Assembly: GCA_001642005.1 (NCBI GenBank)
Contig: LWCA01000665.1
Coordinates: 1-20,907, forward strand
Origin: Intoshia linei
Taxonomy: Eukaryota > Orthonectida > Rhopaluridae
Reading direction: 5' to 3'
Length of the DNA: 20,907 bases
The notes beneath the pieces are model-generated. The model saw only the letters and a list, made by a program, of their open reading frames with translations, did no database searches and was not told where the DNA came from. A program made the translations under genes and the position numbers. Positions 1 to 8,966 of this stretch are shown here, in pieces. The stretch's first letter is position 1, and the number at the start of each line of letters is the position of its first letter.

Positions 1-484
1 TTATTAATTCTAAAAAATAAACACATTATTGTTTTTTATCATTATATTATTATAATTCGCTCGAATTTTTTTTAGTGGGGCCTGGGATTTTTTTAACAGT
101 AAAAGTGGGGCCTAGCATCAAAAAAATTAAGAAACACAGCTCTAAACTAAATAATTGCGATTAAAGGTTATATAATATATATAGTTATAATATAAACTTT
201 ACACTAACTTATAAACGTAATTAAATATTCAACTGAATACAATGTTACAATAACTTGAACACTTAACTGCAAAATATATACTTATACAAACAATATTTTG
301 AAATAATTATGCTGGCTATACCATCTTAATAAATATTTATTATATATGATGTTATGAATAATGTTTGGAAAAACCACCACTTCATCAAATAATTATGTAT
401 TTGCTAAGACCATTCAATAAATTTATTTTATCTGTTCGTTTACTTTGTTGAGAAAATTAGTACATTACTGAAATTCTATAGTTT
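1..484. other. 5' flank of the PTB-like gene; no gene seen
   Basis: No open frame or exon with homology was found here. At about 73-130 a GC-richer motif beginning GTGGGGCCT occurs twice, 38 bp apart. It is followed by TTAAGAAACACAG, which resembles the terminus of hAT transposons in other genomes, so this may be the tail of an element that begins left of the window. The rest is AT-rich and should contain the promoter and 5' UTR of the gene starting at 485, but I cannot point to a core promoter. Confidence 0.4.
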
Positions 485-3400
485 ATGGCGACAAAAGCTT
501 ATAAACCAAATCCTTTAGTCACAGTAAGCATCACAATATCACATTATAATATAAAATTTAGGCGCAAAACAATTATAATATAAATAAAGAGGTATTTGAA
601 AAAGAATCTGATAAGAAACATGAACCGATTTCTCCAAGTAAAGTGATACACATTCGTAATTTGCCTAGTGACATCACCTACAGCGAAGTTGTCAGTCTAA
701 GTAACTTGATCATAATCATGTTTTGTGGTTAAAATTTATTTAGCTTCTGAATATGGAAATATAAAAAAAATGATTCTGAGCAGAAGAAAAAGTCAAGTAA
801 ATAATAATATGATTTGATATTATGCAGTAGTTATATCAAATACGCGATCAGCCGCAACTTTGTATATATTAATATTTACAAAAGATTTCATCTTGTTTGG
901 ATCAAACGATAGGCTTAATTGTAAATATATCTTGAAACGGCATAACCTACATTAGTGATTAATGTATTTTTTTGAGTGATTTGCAATTTTTTAAAAAACT
1001 ATTTTGACATGCGAATTATACATTATTCACTGAGGTGCAGTTATCTAAAATTTATAATAATACGGCCACTATCGCTTCAAGTTCCATATTCAAATTATTG
1101 AAATAAATTAATTTCTATTATCGAAACCGACTGTTCCAAAGTGTTCCCACGTCTCTAATTTTTGCGGACCGTCGAATAAATGAATCAAAATTATGAAACG
1201 TTATAAATTCTTTCAAAACATAGCATAATAAATTATTAATGCTAGTTTACATTTTGAAATTTTACTTTTATCGATTGCCAGCACTAATTGTGATTCTATT
1301 TATTAAATAAGAATCTAAAAATCATAATGTAAATTACTAGCATTTTAAAAACATGTTAACTTAACCTGAAATGTCATTAAGCACGTTCCAACACTTACCA
1401 AAAAGATTTGAAAACGCAACCCAACATTTATCTAAATTAAATTTTTAACGTAAATAATTGAATCGCACTAAATATATATGATAAACAATAGTATCCTCAA
1501 GATCACATAATTTTGTGGTCTCAGCTTGGCTGGTCGCTCTATTTTGTTTGTTAAAATATTTTTAGGCTCTTATAGAAATGGCTACTTTGGAAGCTTCAAA
1601 AGACTTAATAAAATCAGATAAAAAGTGTATACTACGTAATCGACCAGTATTTCTCCAATTTTCGACATATTCGCAACTTCATACCAATATTGTGCCACCT
1701 AAAGTTAAGCAGGTTTTATCTGCCGCCAACGAGATATACAGACAAAAAGTAATTTCAGAAATGCTGAAAAACGATGAGACAGAAAATATAAACGAAGAAA
1801 CCGAATTAACCAATAATATTGGAAATTTAAATTTAAAAGGAAATATTGACGAAACGGATCCATCAATGATGATTCTAAATCATTCTAAAAGTGTTTCAGA
1901 CTGTATTCAACCCATTGGTGACATATCCAATGGTTCTGTAATTATTCGTGCTTTTGTTGAAAATTGCGGGCATCCAATAAATGTTGATATATTTTCAAGT
2001 ATTTTCTCAAAATATGGATATGTTAAAAAAGCCGTAGGTTTCGTTAGAAATGGCATCTGCCAGGCTTTAATTGAGATGAGTGACAGTGTCTCAGCTTATA
2101 TGTCATTAAAGGTACATTTCAATAAACAAGTGGTTCAGAAATAGAAAACGGTAAGCAAATAACACATTGTTTTCTTAAAACGTGAACAAAGTAGATTCTT
2201 TTGTTAAAACAATTGTACTACTTGCCGCTAATCCATATTTGAAACTCTTCTTTAAATTTTAATAATGGATTTTTAGAATTTGAATGGAACTTATCTGTAT
2301 CCTGGTTTTCCTTATAAATTTCGTCTTACGTTGTCCAAGCTAACTTCTCTTAAAATAGATGCAAATACCAACACTCAAAAGGATTTCACTATTGAAAGAA
2401 GGCGAACTATAGGAAGTTTGCGATCTTTAAACAACAATTCCGATATCTTCAACCAGATGAAACACAATTATATTCAAAATCAGTTATCGCCGATTACAAA
2501 CCGTATGCCTCCGTTCGGTTTAGACGATATGATGTCGATGAATTATTATCAGCCAGGTATATATACTTGTAAGTATGGCATATAGTCAACATCATAGATA
2601 ATTATCACACTATGTATGCTCCCTACAATATGCTACCTTATCCTCCGTATGAAAGTATATTATTTTAAATTACAGTGAATGTATTCAAAAGTGACCATTT
2701 AAATGTACACACATCCGTAAAATAATTACTGTCTACTACGTGTTTATGAGAGTTGAATGAATTTGCGAGGATGGAATATATTTCATATACATTAAAATGA
2801 AATAAGATAATATTTCTTAAAGGTTTTAATTTTATTTAGTGTTAGTCAAATGAACAGTAGAAATATTCTTTTACACACAAATAGTCAAAAATAATTTCGT
2901 CGTCCCAATATTTTTTATGGCCTTTTAATAATTTTAGAATACAATTTATAAGTAAATTGTTGCTGATAGATACTATTTTATTCTTTACATTAAATGCTTA
3001 TAATCGCATCATTACTCCTGGCTTGGAGCAACAACCCAAAACTAGTTTAATATCGTTTCTGCAACATTAAGATTAATGTTTCCTTATTTTATTGTTAATG
3101 GTCATTTTTGACACCGTTCACTGTAACAATCTAATATTTAGCGAGTGACTATAATAATTCTATATTAAAATGTAACAATTACAGGGCTGTTTTGCTTATA
3201 TCTAATCTATGCAAAGAGGTTACTTGTCATAAAAACGTTTAATATAATTTAGAATACCACTCCGGACACCTTATACAATATTTTCAGTTAACATAGATAT
3301 ATCAGAATATAACCCATTATAGGTATATACGGAAACATTCTGCGCATCAAAATTATTTTTAATAAAAAGGATTCGGCACTTATTCAATTTTATACAAACA

Positions 3401-4268
3401 ATGAAGCTGAAAACGGTTTATTAGACTGATATCATAGTGAATATAGTATATTCAACCATCTCACTAGTGAACCCAGTTCATAGAGCTATCAATTCAATTT
3501 AATTAATTGTTCAGAATGTCGGCTATCTTTGAGTAGTGAGAAGAAACGATTTGGTTTACACATTTTGAAATTAAAACTATACTTATCCCAATAGGATATT
3601 AATGTTAATTAAATTAACCGTAGATAGAAAATGCGCACTAGTGAGGGTTTTATATATTGACAATAATAAGGTTAACTATTTATTTAGCAAAAAATATTCT
3701 AAACGATACTATTTTGCATGGAAAAAAGATAGCAATTATAAATTCAAAATACTGCAACGTTCAATTTCCAAAAAATGGACACACGGTAACATTATGTAAT
3801 TTTAATAATGTCAGAATAGTCAGAGTTTCAATATACGAAAAGTTATAGTGGGCCATGCAATCCAATCAGATTAATTCATCAAAATAGCAAATACGTAGTT
3901 AATCGTCCAACCCCAGCCTTGTTGATGACGCTATTGTAATTTATTATATTGTATTAGTATACACTGTCGATTAGGGGTGATATTAGTTCTGATGGCTGGG
4001 AAACTTTAGAAAAAATAATTGGAAAAGTTTACAAAAAAATTGACGAGTATTATTTCATTTGAAATATTTCCTAATTTTTAATATTTTAGTATAAATGCGG
4101 AAAACACATACATAATAAATACTTTTACAGTAGATGAAGCTTCCAAAATTCTCATGGTTCGTATATGTTTAATTTATATAACGTTATTTAAAGGAGAATC
4201 ATTTGAAAAAAATTGAGAATGTCGAAATGGTATTTGCTTTCTCAAGACCAATTCCAGTTAGAAACTGA
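485..4268 (+). CDS. PTBP: Polypyrimidine tract-binding protein (PTB/hephaestus-like), 14 exons, 581 aa
   Basis: Exons by homology and phase: 485-523, 562-700, 744-796, 1566-2111, 2277-2556, 2598-2654, 3142-3218, 3253-3286, 3323-3415, 3688-3785, 3820-3935, 3975-4046, 4090-4156, 4194-4268. Every junction is GT-AG and all phases agree, giving 581 codons with no internal stop; PTB proteins are usually 530-560 aa. Four RRMs are visible. RRM1 (about 39-112) has VIHIRNLPSDIT and VFLQF. RRM2 (about 201-290) has FSKYGYVKKAV, QALIEM and LSKLTSLK. RRM3 (about 386-470) has AVLLISNL, FNKKDSALIQF, LHGKKI and SKYCNVQFP. RRM4 (about 500-578) is clearly divergent, with TVDEASKIL and VFAFSRPIPV. Between RRM2 and RRM3 lies an Asn/Pro/Tyr-rich linker. 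PTB proteins are nuclear, bind CU-rich RNA and control alternative splicing, 3' processing and translation. Nine of the 13 introns are 34-43 bp. The ATG at 485 is the first in frame with exon 2; an upstream coding exon is not excluded. Confidence 0.9.
797..1565 (+). other. Long intron 3 of the PTB-like gene (769 bp)
   Basis: No coding exon is seen on either strand. The intron contains one notable structure, an imperfect inverted repeat at 1238-1343 (listed separately). The acceptor at 1564-1565 is preceded by a T-rich tract, and the next exon restores the RRM1 beta-3 strand (ALIEM) in phase 0. Confidence 0.7.
1238..1343. repeat. Imperfect inverted repeat / MITE-like hairpin in intron 3
   Basis: The left arm AATGCTAGTTTACATTTT pairs with a right arm containing AATGTAAATTACTAGCATT. 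Inside is a shorter near-palindrome, GATTCTATTTATTAAATAAGAATC in two halves around its AT-rich centre. The whole would fold into a long AT-rich hairpin. I see no transposase and no clear target duplication, so calling it a MITE is inference. Confidence 0.45.
2655..3141 (+). other. Long intron 6 of the PTB-like gene (487 bp)
   Basis: This lies between the short linker exon ending at 2654 and the exon at 3142 that runs into RRM3 beta-1. If it were not spliced, translation would stop at 2666-2668 (TAA), giving a two-RRM protein. The splice is supported because the phase (A plus CG) joins an open frame that leads straight into AVLLISNL. Nothing else is recognisable inside. Confidence 0.65.
3416..3687 (+). 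other. Intron 9 of the PTB-like gene (272 bp)
   Basis: The GTTTAT donor is weak, but splicing restores RRM3 helix 2 without a gap (NEAEN then AKNILND), followed by LHGKKI. The open frame starting at 3602 lies inside this intron and is not a gene. Confidence 0.7.
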
Positions 4269-4279
4269 ATACATGCAAA

Positions 4280-4295
4280 AATAAATTTTAATAAA
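4280..4295 (+). terminator. Two AATAAA poly(A) signals of the PTB-like gene
   Basis: AATAAA occurs at 4280-4285 and again at 4290-4295, 11-27 nt after the stop codon at 4266-4268. If used, the transcript would end inside the convergent FAM162-like gene, so the two mRNAs should overlap tail to tail. Confidence 0.55.
4287..4292 (-). terminator. ATTAAA poly(A) signal candidate of the FAM162-like gene
   Basis: On the minus strand the common variant signal ATTAAA begins 5 nt after the TAG stop (4298-4300). It overlaps the AATAAA signals of the convergent gene on the other strand. Confidence 0.35.
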
Positions 4296-4297
4296 AA

Positions 4298-4700
4298 CTA
4301 ACAATTATCTAAATGATACGCTTCTCTATTTCTTTTCGTCAATTCTGTGGCTTTGCGAGAAATTCTCATAATATACGGTATAAAAATTAATACAACGCTA
4401 AAAATGACTATCGTATTAACGTGGTGATTAGTTTTGTTGATCCATCGATTAAAATCATACAATCTTTAAAATACAAACTTTAAATTTAATATATTTAAAA
4501 AATACTCCATTTCGGTTGGAACTGATTTTATAGAACGATATCTACCAGATAAAACAAGCAACATTTTGGAATAGATATTTGTCTTTATGATAGGTGGTTT
4601 GAAAGTCTAATATAGTAATGTTCATCCATAAAGATTGTTTATTTACCTCAAAAAGACATCTACGAGTCATTAAATTTGATATTTTTAACTTGGACAGCAT
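4298..4700 (-). CDS. FAM162/UPF0389-family mitochondrial membrane protein, 3 exons, 106 aa
   Basis: Exons on the minus strand: 4700-4647, 4606-4506, 4463-4298; introns are 40 and 42 bp, GT-AG, with phases agreeing. The N-terminus (MLSKLKISNLMTRRCLFE) is basic and hydroxylated like a mitochondrial presequence. Residues about 33-51 carry SGRYRSIKSVPTEM, which matches the family's hallmark (S/T)GR(F/Y)K..(E/D)IP segment after a KP motif. One membrane helix follows at about 67-84 (TIVIFSVVLIFIPYIM), then a basic SRKATELTKRNREAY tail, as in FAM162A/CG9231-type proteins (DUF1075). FAM162A is reported as a mitochondrial protein linked to stress-induced apoptosis; the role of invertebrate members is poorly known. 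The family is usually about 150 aa, so this copy is short at the N-terminus. Tail-to-tail with the PTB gene, 29 bp between stop codons. The call rests on motif spacing I recognise, not a search. Confidence 0.7.
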
Positions 4701-4753
4701 GTAATATCTTATTTTAATCGAAATTATAAATACGTTTTTCAATTTATTTTATA

Positions 4754-4977
4754 CTATTGGTTGGCACGCCAACTCAAGTTTATCAATATTGAATTTCCAC
4801 ATTCAGTGTATCCTTGACTTAAATTGTCATATTCTCGCATAAATCTGTTCGTCAAAGTTATTAGCAGGTCGCGACTTGTATTTATTCCACTATGGTCTCC
4901 AATGTCTGAACGTAAGACACTATTAATTGTTTACCCTTTAACAAAAATGCTGATGTAATTATACAAGGTAAGTTCAT
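4754..4977 (-). CDS. Possible small two-exon gene of unknown function (64 aa)
   Basis: A minus-strand reading 4977-4935 joined to 4905-4754 over a 29-bp GT-AG intron gives 64 residues ending in SWRANQ and TAG. The second exon (49 aa) has a varied, protein-like composition (NTSRDLLITLTNRFMREYDN) that differs from random AT-rich frames. I do not recognise the protein. The frame is also open upstream of the ATG, so further 5' exons are possible. It lies between ALYREF and the FAM162-like gene on the same strand, 53 bp upstream of the latter's start codon. The intron would be the shortest in the window, which lowers confidence. Confidence 0.3.
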
Positions 4978-5073
4978 ATTTTTATAGTTGGCAGCATTTA
5001 AGTATATATTGTAGAAATACTCCGTATATTTTCAGTAAGAAATCCTTATATACAATTCAGATATGAATAACTG

Positions 5074-5079
5074 TTTATT
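5074..5079 (-). terminator. AATAAA poly(A) signal of ALYREF
   Basis: Minus-strand AATAAA lies 23 nt after the TAA stop (5103-5105) of the ALYREF gene, a typical distance for a metazoan poly(A) signal. Confidence 0.55.
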
Positions 5080-5102
5080 ACATTTCATATTGAAAGGGAA
5101 TT

Positions 5103-6460
5103 TTACACTTTATAACTATTGTTATAGCCGTACATTTGTTTACTTTTGAATCGTCCTTGATTAAATTTATTAAAATTCAATCGTCCCTTATTTCTATTTG
5201 GAAAGTTCCAACGTGGGCCATTTGACAATCTCTTGACATTAGTGAATGAACGACGTTGATATGTTGATGTATTGATTCTATGAAATAAATGAGAAAGGTG
5301 AATTCTATAATAGTGAAGTAATTACGAATTTGTAAGTCTTTCATTGATAATAGTAAGTTTCATTTTTCTACCTTCAAACATAATTAAAAAAAAAACAAAA
5401 ATTTTTACCATCCAATAAAACATTGTTGAATTTATTCCTAGCTCCAACGGCTGACTTCATATTAAAAAAATGTACTTCAGCATTCCCCATGGATCGCCCC
5501 ATCTTATTGTAATTTACACTAAATTTTCTTACTCCAAATTCAGAAAATATTTCCTAAATATAATTATTCATACCTCAAGTTCAAAGTTGGATTAATCCTT
5601 TAATTAATTAATGCGTTGTGTTTGATCACTATCACACTATTTGAACTGATAAAACGAGAAAAATAAATTGTTTCACCCACGTTGAGTAACCCAAAATAAC
5701 AAAAATAACATTAGTTTTCAGAAAGTTAGAATAACAAGATTAATAATACCCAAAATAAGAAATGTGGGTAATAGTAATCAATACATTTTAAGTTTTGTTA
5801 TTATATGCACCTTGTCCAGATTTAACTACATTTAAAATGTAAAAACGGTTAATTTCATTGGAGATTAATCCATACAAAAATTATCATGTTGATCCTAATG
5901 AAAACATTCCACACCTTCTTAATGATGACTATTCGCTTCACTCAAAGCGTAATATAATAAATACAATCTTGAATATTCAACATTTCTACAACCAAAATAT
6001 TATAAATTGTCGGATTGCAAATAAAATTCAGTCAATAAATATTTAGCAATAATAAATCATTTCAATCATAAAAGTTGCAAAATTAGTCTTAATTCCCATC
6101 AATACACAAACACATTTTCATCATCCATATGCCGCAAACCTTAATATCTTCATCATTAATTCCGAAATGCAGATTTTCAACTAGTAATTTTCCTACTTCT
6201 TGTCTCACTTGATAAGAAACATTGGGACTAACCGTTAAAGGTCTTCGACGGTAATATACTCGTTCAACAAATTGATTATTCTAAAAATTTCATTGTAACT
6301 ATCCAAATACCGTTACATTATTGGAATTGTTTTGTCGTTTCTCATAAGATCTATTAATGTGGTTAGATCCTAAGATAATTCGTTTTTGTTGGATTTGCGA
6401 TGTTTTATCACCTATTCGGCGTTTATTGTTTCTGTATCTATTCAAACTAGCCTTCATCAT
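5103..6460 (-). CDS. ALYREF: THO complex subunit 4 / ALYREF mRNA-export adaptor, 5 exons, 216 aa
   Basis: Minus-strand exons: 6460-6317, 6280-6140, 5553-5409, 5371-5326, 5277-5103; introns 36, 586, 37 and 48 bp, all GT-AG with matching phases. The product has an Arg/Asn-rich N-terminus and a single RRM (about 79-152). RNP2-like KLLVENLHFGINDEDI is followed across the long intron by EIFSEFGVRKFSVNYNK, then GRSMGNAEVHF (RNP1) and LLDGRKMKLTIINE. This is the order and spacing of the ALY/REF RRM. The C-terminus is Arg/Gly/Asn-rich (for example NRNKGRLNFNKFNQGRF). ALYREF is recruited to nuclear mRNA by TREX/UAP56 and hands it to NXF1. The SLDD-type UAP56-binding motif expected at the N-terminus is absent, with an in-frame TAA nine bases before the ATG, and no copy is visible at the C-terminus. 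No exon is long enough to show as an ORF. Confidence 0.9.
5554..6139 (-). other. Intron 2 of ALYREF (586 bp)
   Basis: It splits the RRM between helix 1 residues DIK and EIFSEFG at phase 0. The plus-strand open frame at 5858-6046 lies inside it and has no recognisable homology, so I treat it as chance. No repeats stand out. Confidence 0.7.
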
Positions 6461-6971
6461 TAAATTTTAGTTATCAAATTTTTAAAAAGATATCTAAATT
6501 ACGTCTGCTACAATATGGTGTTTTTGTGTACGTTGTTATATTAACAAAAACAAAAATAAAATCGTTATAGAGACACTATAATAGAGTTAGTTACTTATTA
6601 TTATTACGCTTATGGACTATAGTTCTGCATCGGATCGTGTTGAGGTGATCTGTATTGTGCTTCCAATATGAATCGTAATGATGCACTCATGATTCATTAC
6701 TATGTAACTTAGTTGTAAATTTGTAAATGTGTTTATTCATATAAGGAAAATTGGGATTTTTCATCCGTAAGATGTGAGTTTTGGAGGTTGAAATTTATCT
6801 TATGACGCGACAATATTAATTTTAAATTATATGCATTAATTTTATATTTGTTACAAATTTTTATAACATTTTATTGTGAAAATAAAGTTTAATTTAAACT
6901 TTTTAAGGAAAAATTTCGATGTCAAGTGGCCAGGTCCAAACTAAACAAATTTGAATAATTTTTTTAGGAAA

Positions 6972-7038
6972 GTGATCACCATCACCAATAATCTTGATGG
7001 TGAAATATACTTTTTGATCTTTGAATATGGTGATCACC
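6972..7038. repeat. Inverted repeat GTGATCACCAT ... ATGGTGATCAC
   Basis: Perfect 11-bp arms at 6972-6982 and 7028-7038. A second CACCATCAC/GATGGTGA pairing lies just inside the left arm. GTGATCAC is itself a palindrome, so the site can fold in alternative ways. Its role is unknown; it may be the core of a small foldback element. Confidence 0.5.
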
Positions 7039-7040
7039 CT

Positions 7041-7061
7041 ATTATATATATATATATATAT
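7041..7061. repeat. (TA)n microsatellite
   Basis: A run of about nine TA units directly after the inverted repeat. Confidence 0.8.
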
Positions 7062-7167
7062 GGGCCTACAATTTTCATCTGACCCGGAACTAATGCTGAC
7101 TATCCACGGGCCTTGGTAGAAGGGGAAATTGACTATACTTTGTTTTCGAATAGGTGAGTTACTGGTT

Positions 7168-7236
7168 AAAACACAAAATATTTAAATTTTGTAATCACGA
7201 TCTGAACACGAAATATAAAAATTTTGTAAACACAAA
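7168..7236. repeat. Two-copy direct repeat, about 37-bp period
   Basis: AACACAAAATAT...ATTTTGTAATCAC (from about 7169) recurs as AACACGAAATAT...ATTTTGTAAACAC (from about 7206), followed by a small inverted repeat CACAAACC/GTTTGTG. It lies just outside the decayed hAT element. Confidence 0.55.
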
Positions 7237-7259
7237 CCGAAGTTTGTGTTGATCATAAG

Positions 7260-8154
7260 CAAGGGTGGTCGATGTACTGATATCAGCAGATTTTTTTAAA
7301 TATATAGATGACTAATGTTAACTGAATAAAGTAATATAAAATATTTCCCCAACGACGCTTGTGATTCTCACAAATTTTTAATGCTTTGAAGAAAATATTA
7401 TAACAATGTAAGTAAAAGTTAATATATCCTTCGATAATTATCGAATTAAAATTTAAATAATATTATTAAATTGCCCAATTCTTAAAAATTAAAATACTAT
7501 TGTCGTAATGTACAAATATATCTGCAAATTTTTGGCAAATGAAATTGATTAAATCGGATGTGATCAACCCAATTTTAGAACTATTTTACATTAGTCATCT
7601 TTTCTTCCACAATTGCAACAATTCTATAATTTCTTCTTTATTTATTAGATCATCCAACCCTGTATTCCAAAATGTGTACACTACATGATATGCAGCTATC
7701 AAAATGATTACGTTAGATGTATCTTTTTGAATATTGATATTTGCATTGCTATTCTATCTAAAATCGATATGCATTTTTTAAGTGATAACTGAAAACTGGT
7801 TGAACCAATTTTTTTTTACAGCCATCAATAAAATGTCATAACGAGAGTTCCACCTAGTCACACCATAACGTGGCAAATCTCGGCTACATATAAAATTTTG
7901 AACTGTTTTTAATTTATTATCATCAAAATATTTTTTTTGAAAACATCTCCCTTTAATAAATTAAATAAATGTGCTCCACATTTGACCGGTACAATATCTG
8001 GGTATTTATTATTCATTATATTGCAACATTCATAGGCATCAACTATCATAGATATGTAATTTTAGCTTTAAATTTGTATTTAAAAAATTGCTGTTAAATT
8101 AAAAAGCACTTGCTGTCTGCACAGCAAAAAACAGCAGTGCTGTTTCCATCCCTG
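7260..8154 (-). mobile_element. Decayed hAT-family transposon
   Basis: The interior encodes broken but clear hAT transposase pieces on the minus strand (see the pseudogene entry). The proposed ends are CAAGGGTGG at 7260 and, inverted, CAGGGATGG at 8146-8154; these match only partly. I found no 8-bp target duplication, so the borders are uncertain while the family assignment is firm. A CAGCA-rich inverted repeat (AGCACTTGCTGT ... ACAGCAGTGCTG) is subterminal at the right end. Confidence 0.65.
7587..8068 (-). pseudogene. hAT transposase fragments (frameshifted)
   Basis: Read on the minus strand, three pieces appear in family order. First is VDAYECCNIMNNKYPDIV then CGAHLFNLL (about 8050-7935), which matches the hAT core block 'yP.i...gCaaH.lNLl'. 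Next, in another frame, is KLKTVQNFI, RDLPRYGVTRWNSRYD (about 7925-7785) with the diagnostic TRW. Last is a coherent frame ending LLQLWKKR and TGA (about 7700-7587). The first shift falls at an eight-T run near 7931-7938. This is a dead copy with no intact DDE domain. Confidence 0.7.
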
Positions 8155-8166
8155 GATATGATAAAT

Positions 8167-8340
8167 CAGTGGTTCTCAAACTAATTCTGTTGTGGTGCAC
8201 TGAAAATTAATGAAACATTTGGCGGTGACACAATATGTAAAAAAAGTTAAAATTGATTGCTCCCAAAAAATTGACTGGGCTTTGATGGAATAGTGGAATT
8301 ATAGTTAAAAATTTCGTGACGTACGGTTTGGGAACCACTG
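8167..8340. mobile_element. hAT-type MITE (174 bp)
   Basis: It begins CAGTGGTTCTCAAAC and ends GTTTGGGAACCACTG, the classic hAT terminal inverted repeat (13 of 15 pair). It has no coding capacity. The flanking octamers TGATAAAT and TAATAGTG do not form a clean target duplication. It sits 12 bp from the end of the older hAT element. Confidence 0.75.
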
Positions 8341-8966
8341 TAATAGTGGAAAATCAATACAGATTTCATTTTATATAAATTGAGTATATTTTTGGCCCAC
8401 ATCGCCATTATGAGATTCCGAAATTGGAAATAAAATTAATAACATGATAATAACTTACTTTACAAGTGACTTTGTTAATAATAAGTAAAGGATTCAGAAT
8501 TTATTAGAAAATCAATCAAAAACAAAACGTAATTATCAAAAAATAAAATGTTTCTAATCTTAATTACTATCTTTATCGCATGTGAGTCATTACTGCGATA
8601 CCTATAGTGTTAATTGTAATCATCACTGGACTACCTAAATATTACTATTTAATATTAAAAATCTTGTTACTACTTTGAAAATAATTAAATATTAAGTTGA
8701 GATATTGAGATAAGGCTCGATACACATGCCGACCGACAAGAATATTGATCTTAATTCATGCATACAACTCAAATTAATGTAAATGAAGAAGTATATTTCA
8801 AAATTTTATTATATAATTAAAATATACATCTATATTAGACATAACTGACAAATGTTAGACAGTATAGGGTAGGGTGAGACTAATTTTGGGAATTTGGTGA
8901 AATAAAAATTAGTCATACATGACATAGGGGAAATTCGCCATATACTACGTGAAAAGTTGATGTATT
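8341..8966. other. Gene-free interval downstream of transportin
   Basis: I see no exon, repeat or RNA gene here. It should hold the 3' UTR of the minus-strand transportin gene, but no AATAAA stands out close to its stop codon. Confidence 0.6.

Larger units (their letters stand above)
6461..7259. other. Gene-free interval upstream of ALYREF
   Basis: It must hold the ALYREF promoter. No exon with homology was found. It contains an inverted repeat around GTGATCACCAT, a (TA)n run and a two-copy direct repeat, listed separately. Confidence 0.6.

Noticed and set aside
2598-2668. A two-RRM PTB isoform ending at TAA 2666-2668
   Set aside because: Possible as intron retention, but the GTATAT donor at 2655 and an in-phase exon leading into RRM3 and RRM4 make the full-length chain the better model.
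3602-3848. Two overlapping plus-strand ORFs (65 and 63 codons), which first looked like a frameshifted RRM3
   Set aside because: The first lies in PTB intron 9. Splicing 3415 to 3688 gives a gapless RRM3 without any frameshift, so the gene is intact rather than a pseudogene.
4542-4742. 66-codon minus-strand ORF
   Set aside because: Its start overlaps the true FAM162-like exon 1, but it then reads through the 40-bp intron out of frame; the spliced chain explains the region.
5858-6046. 62-codon plus-strand ORF
   Set aside because: It sits inside the long ALYREF intron on the opposite strand, has no ATG at its start and no recognisable homology.
6606-6695. Minus-strand frame MNHECIITIHIG, resembling the start of tubulin
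   Set aside because: Similarity ends after about a dozen residues, with no further tubulin sequence before the stop codon.
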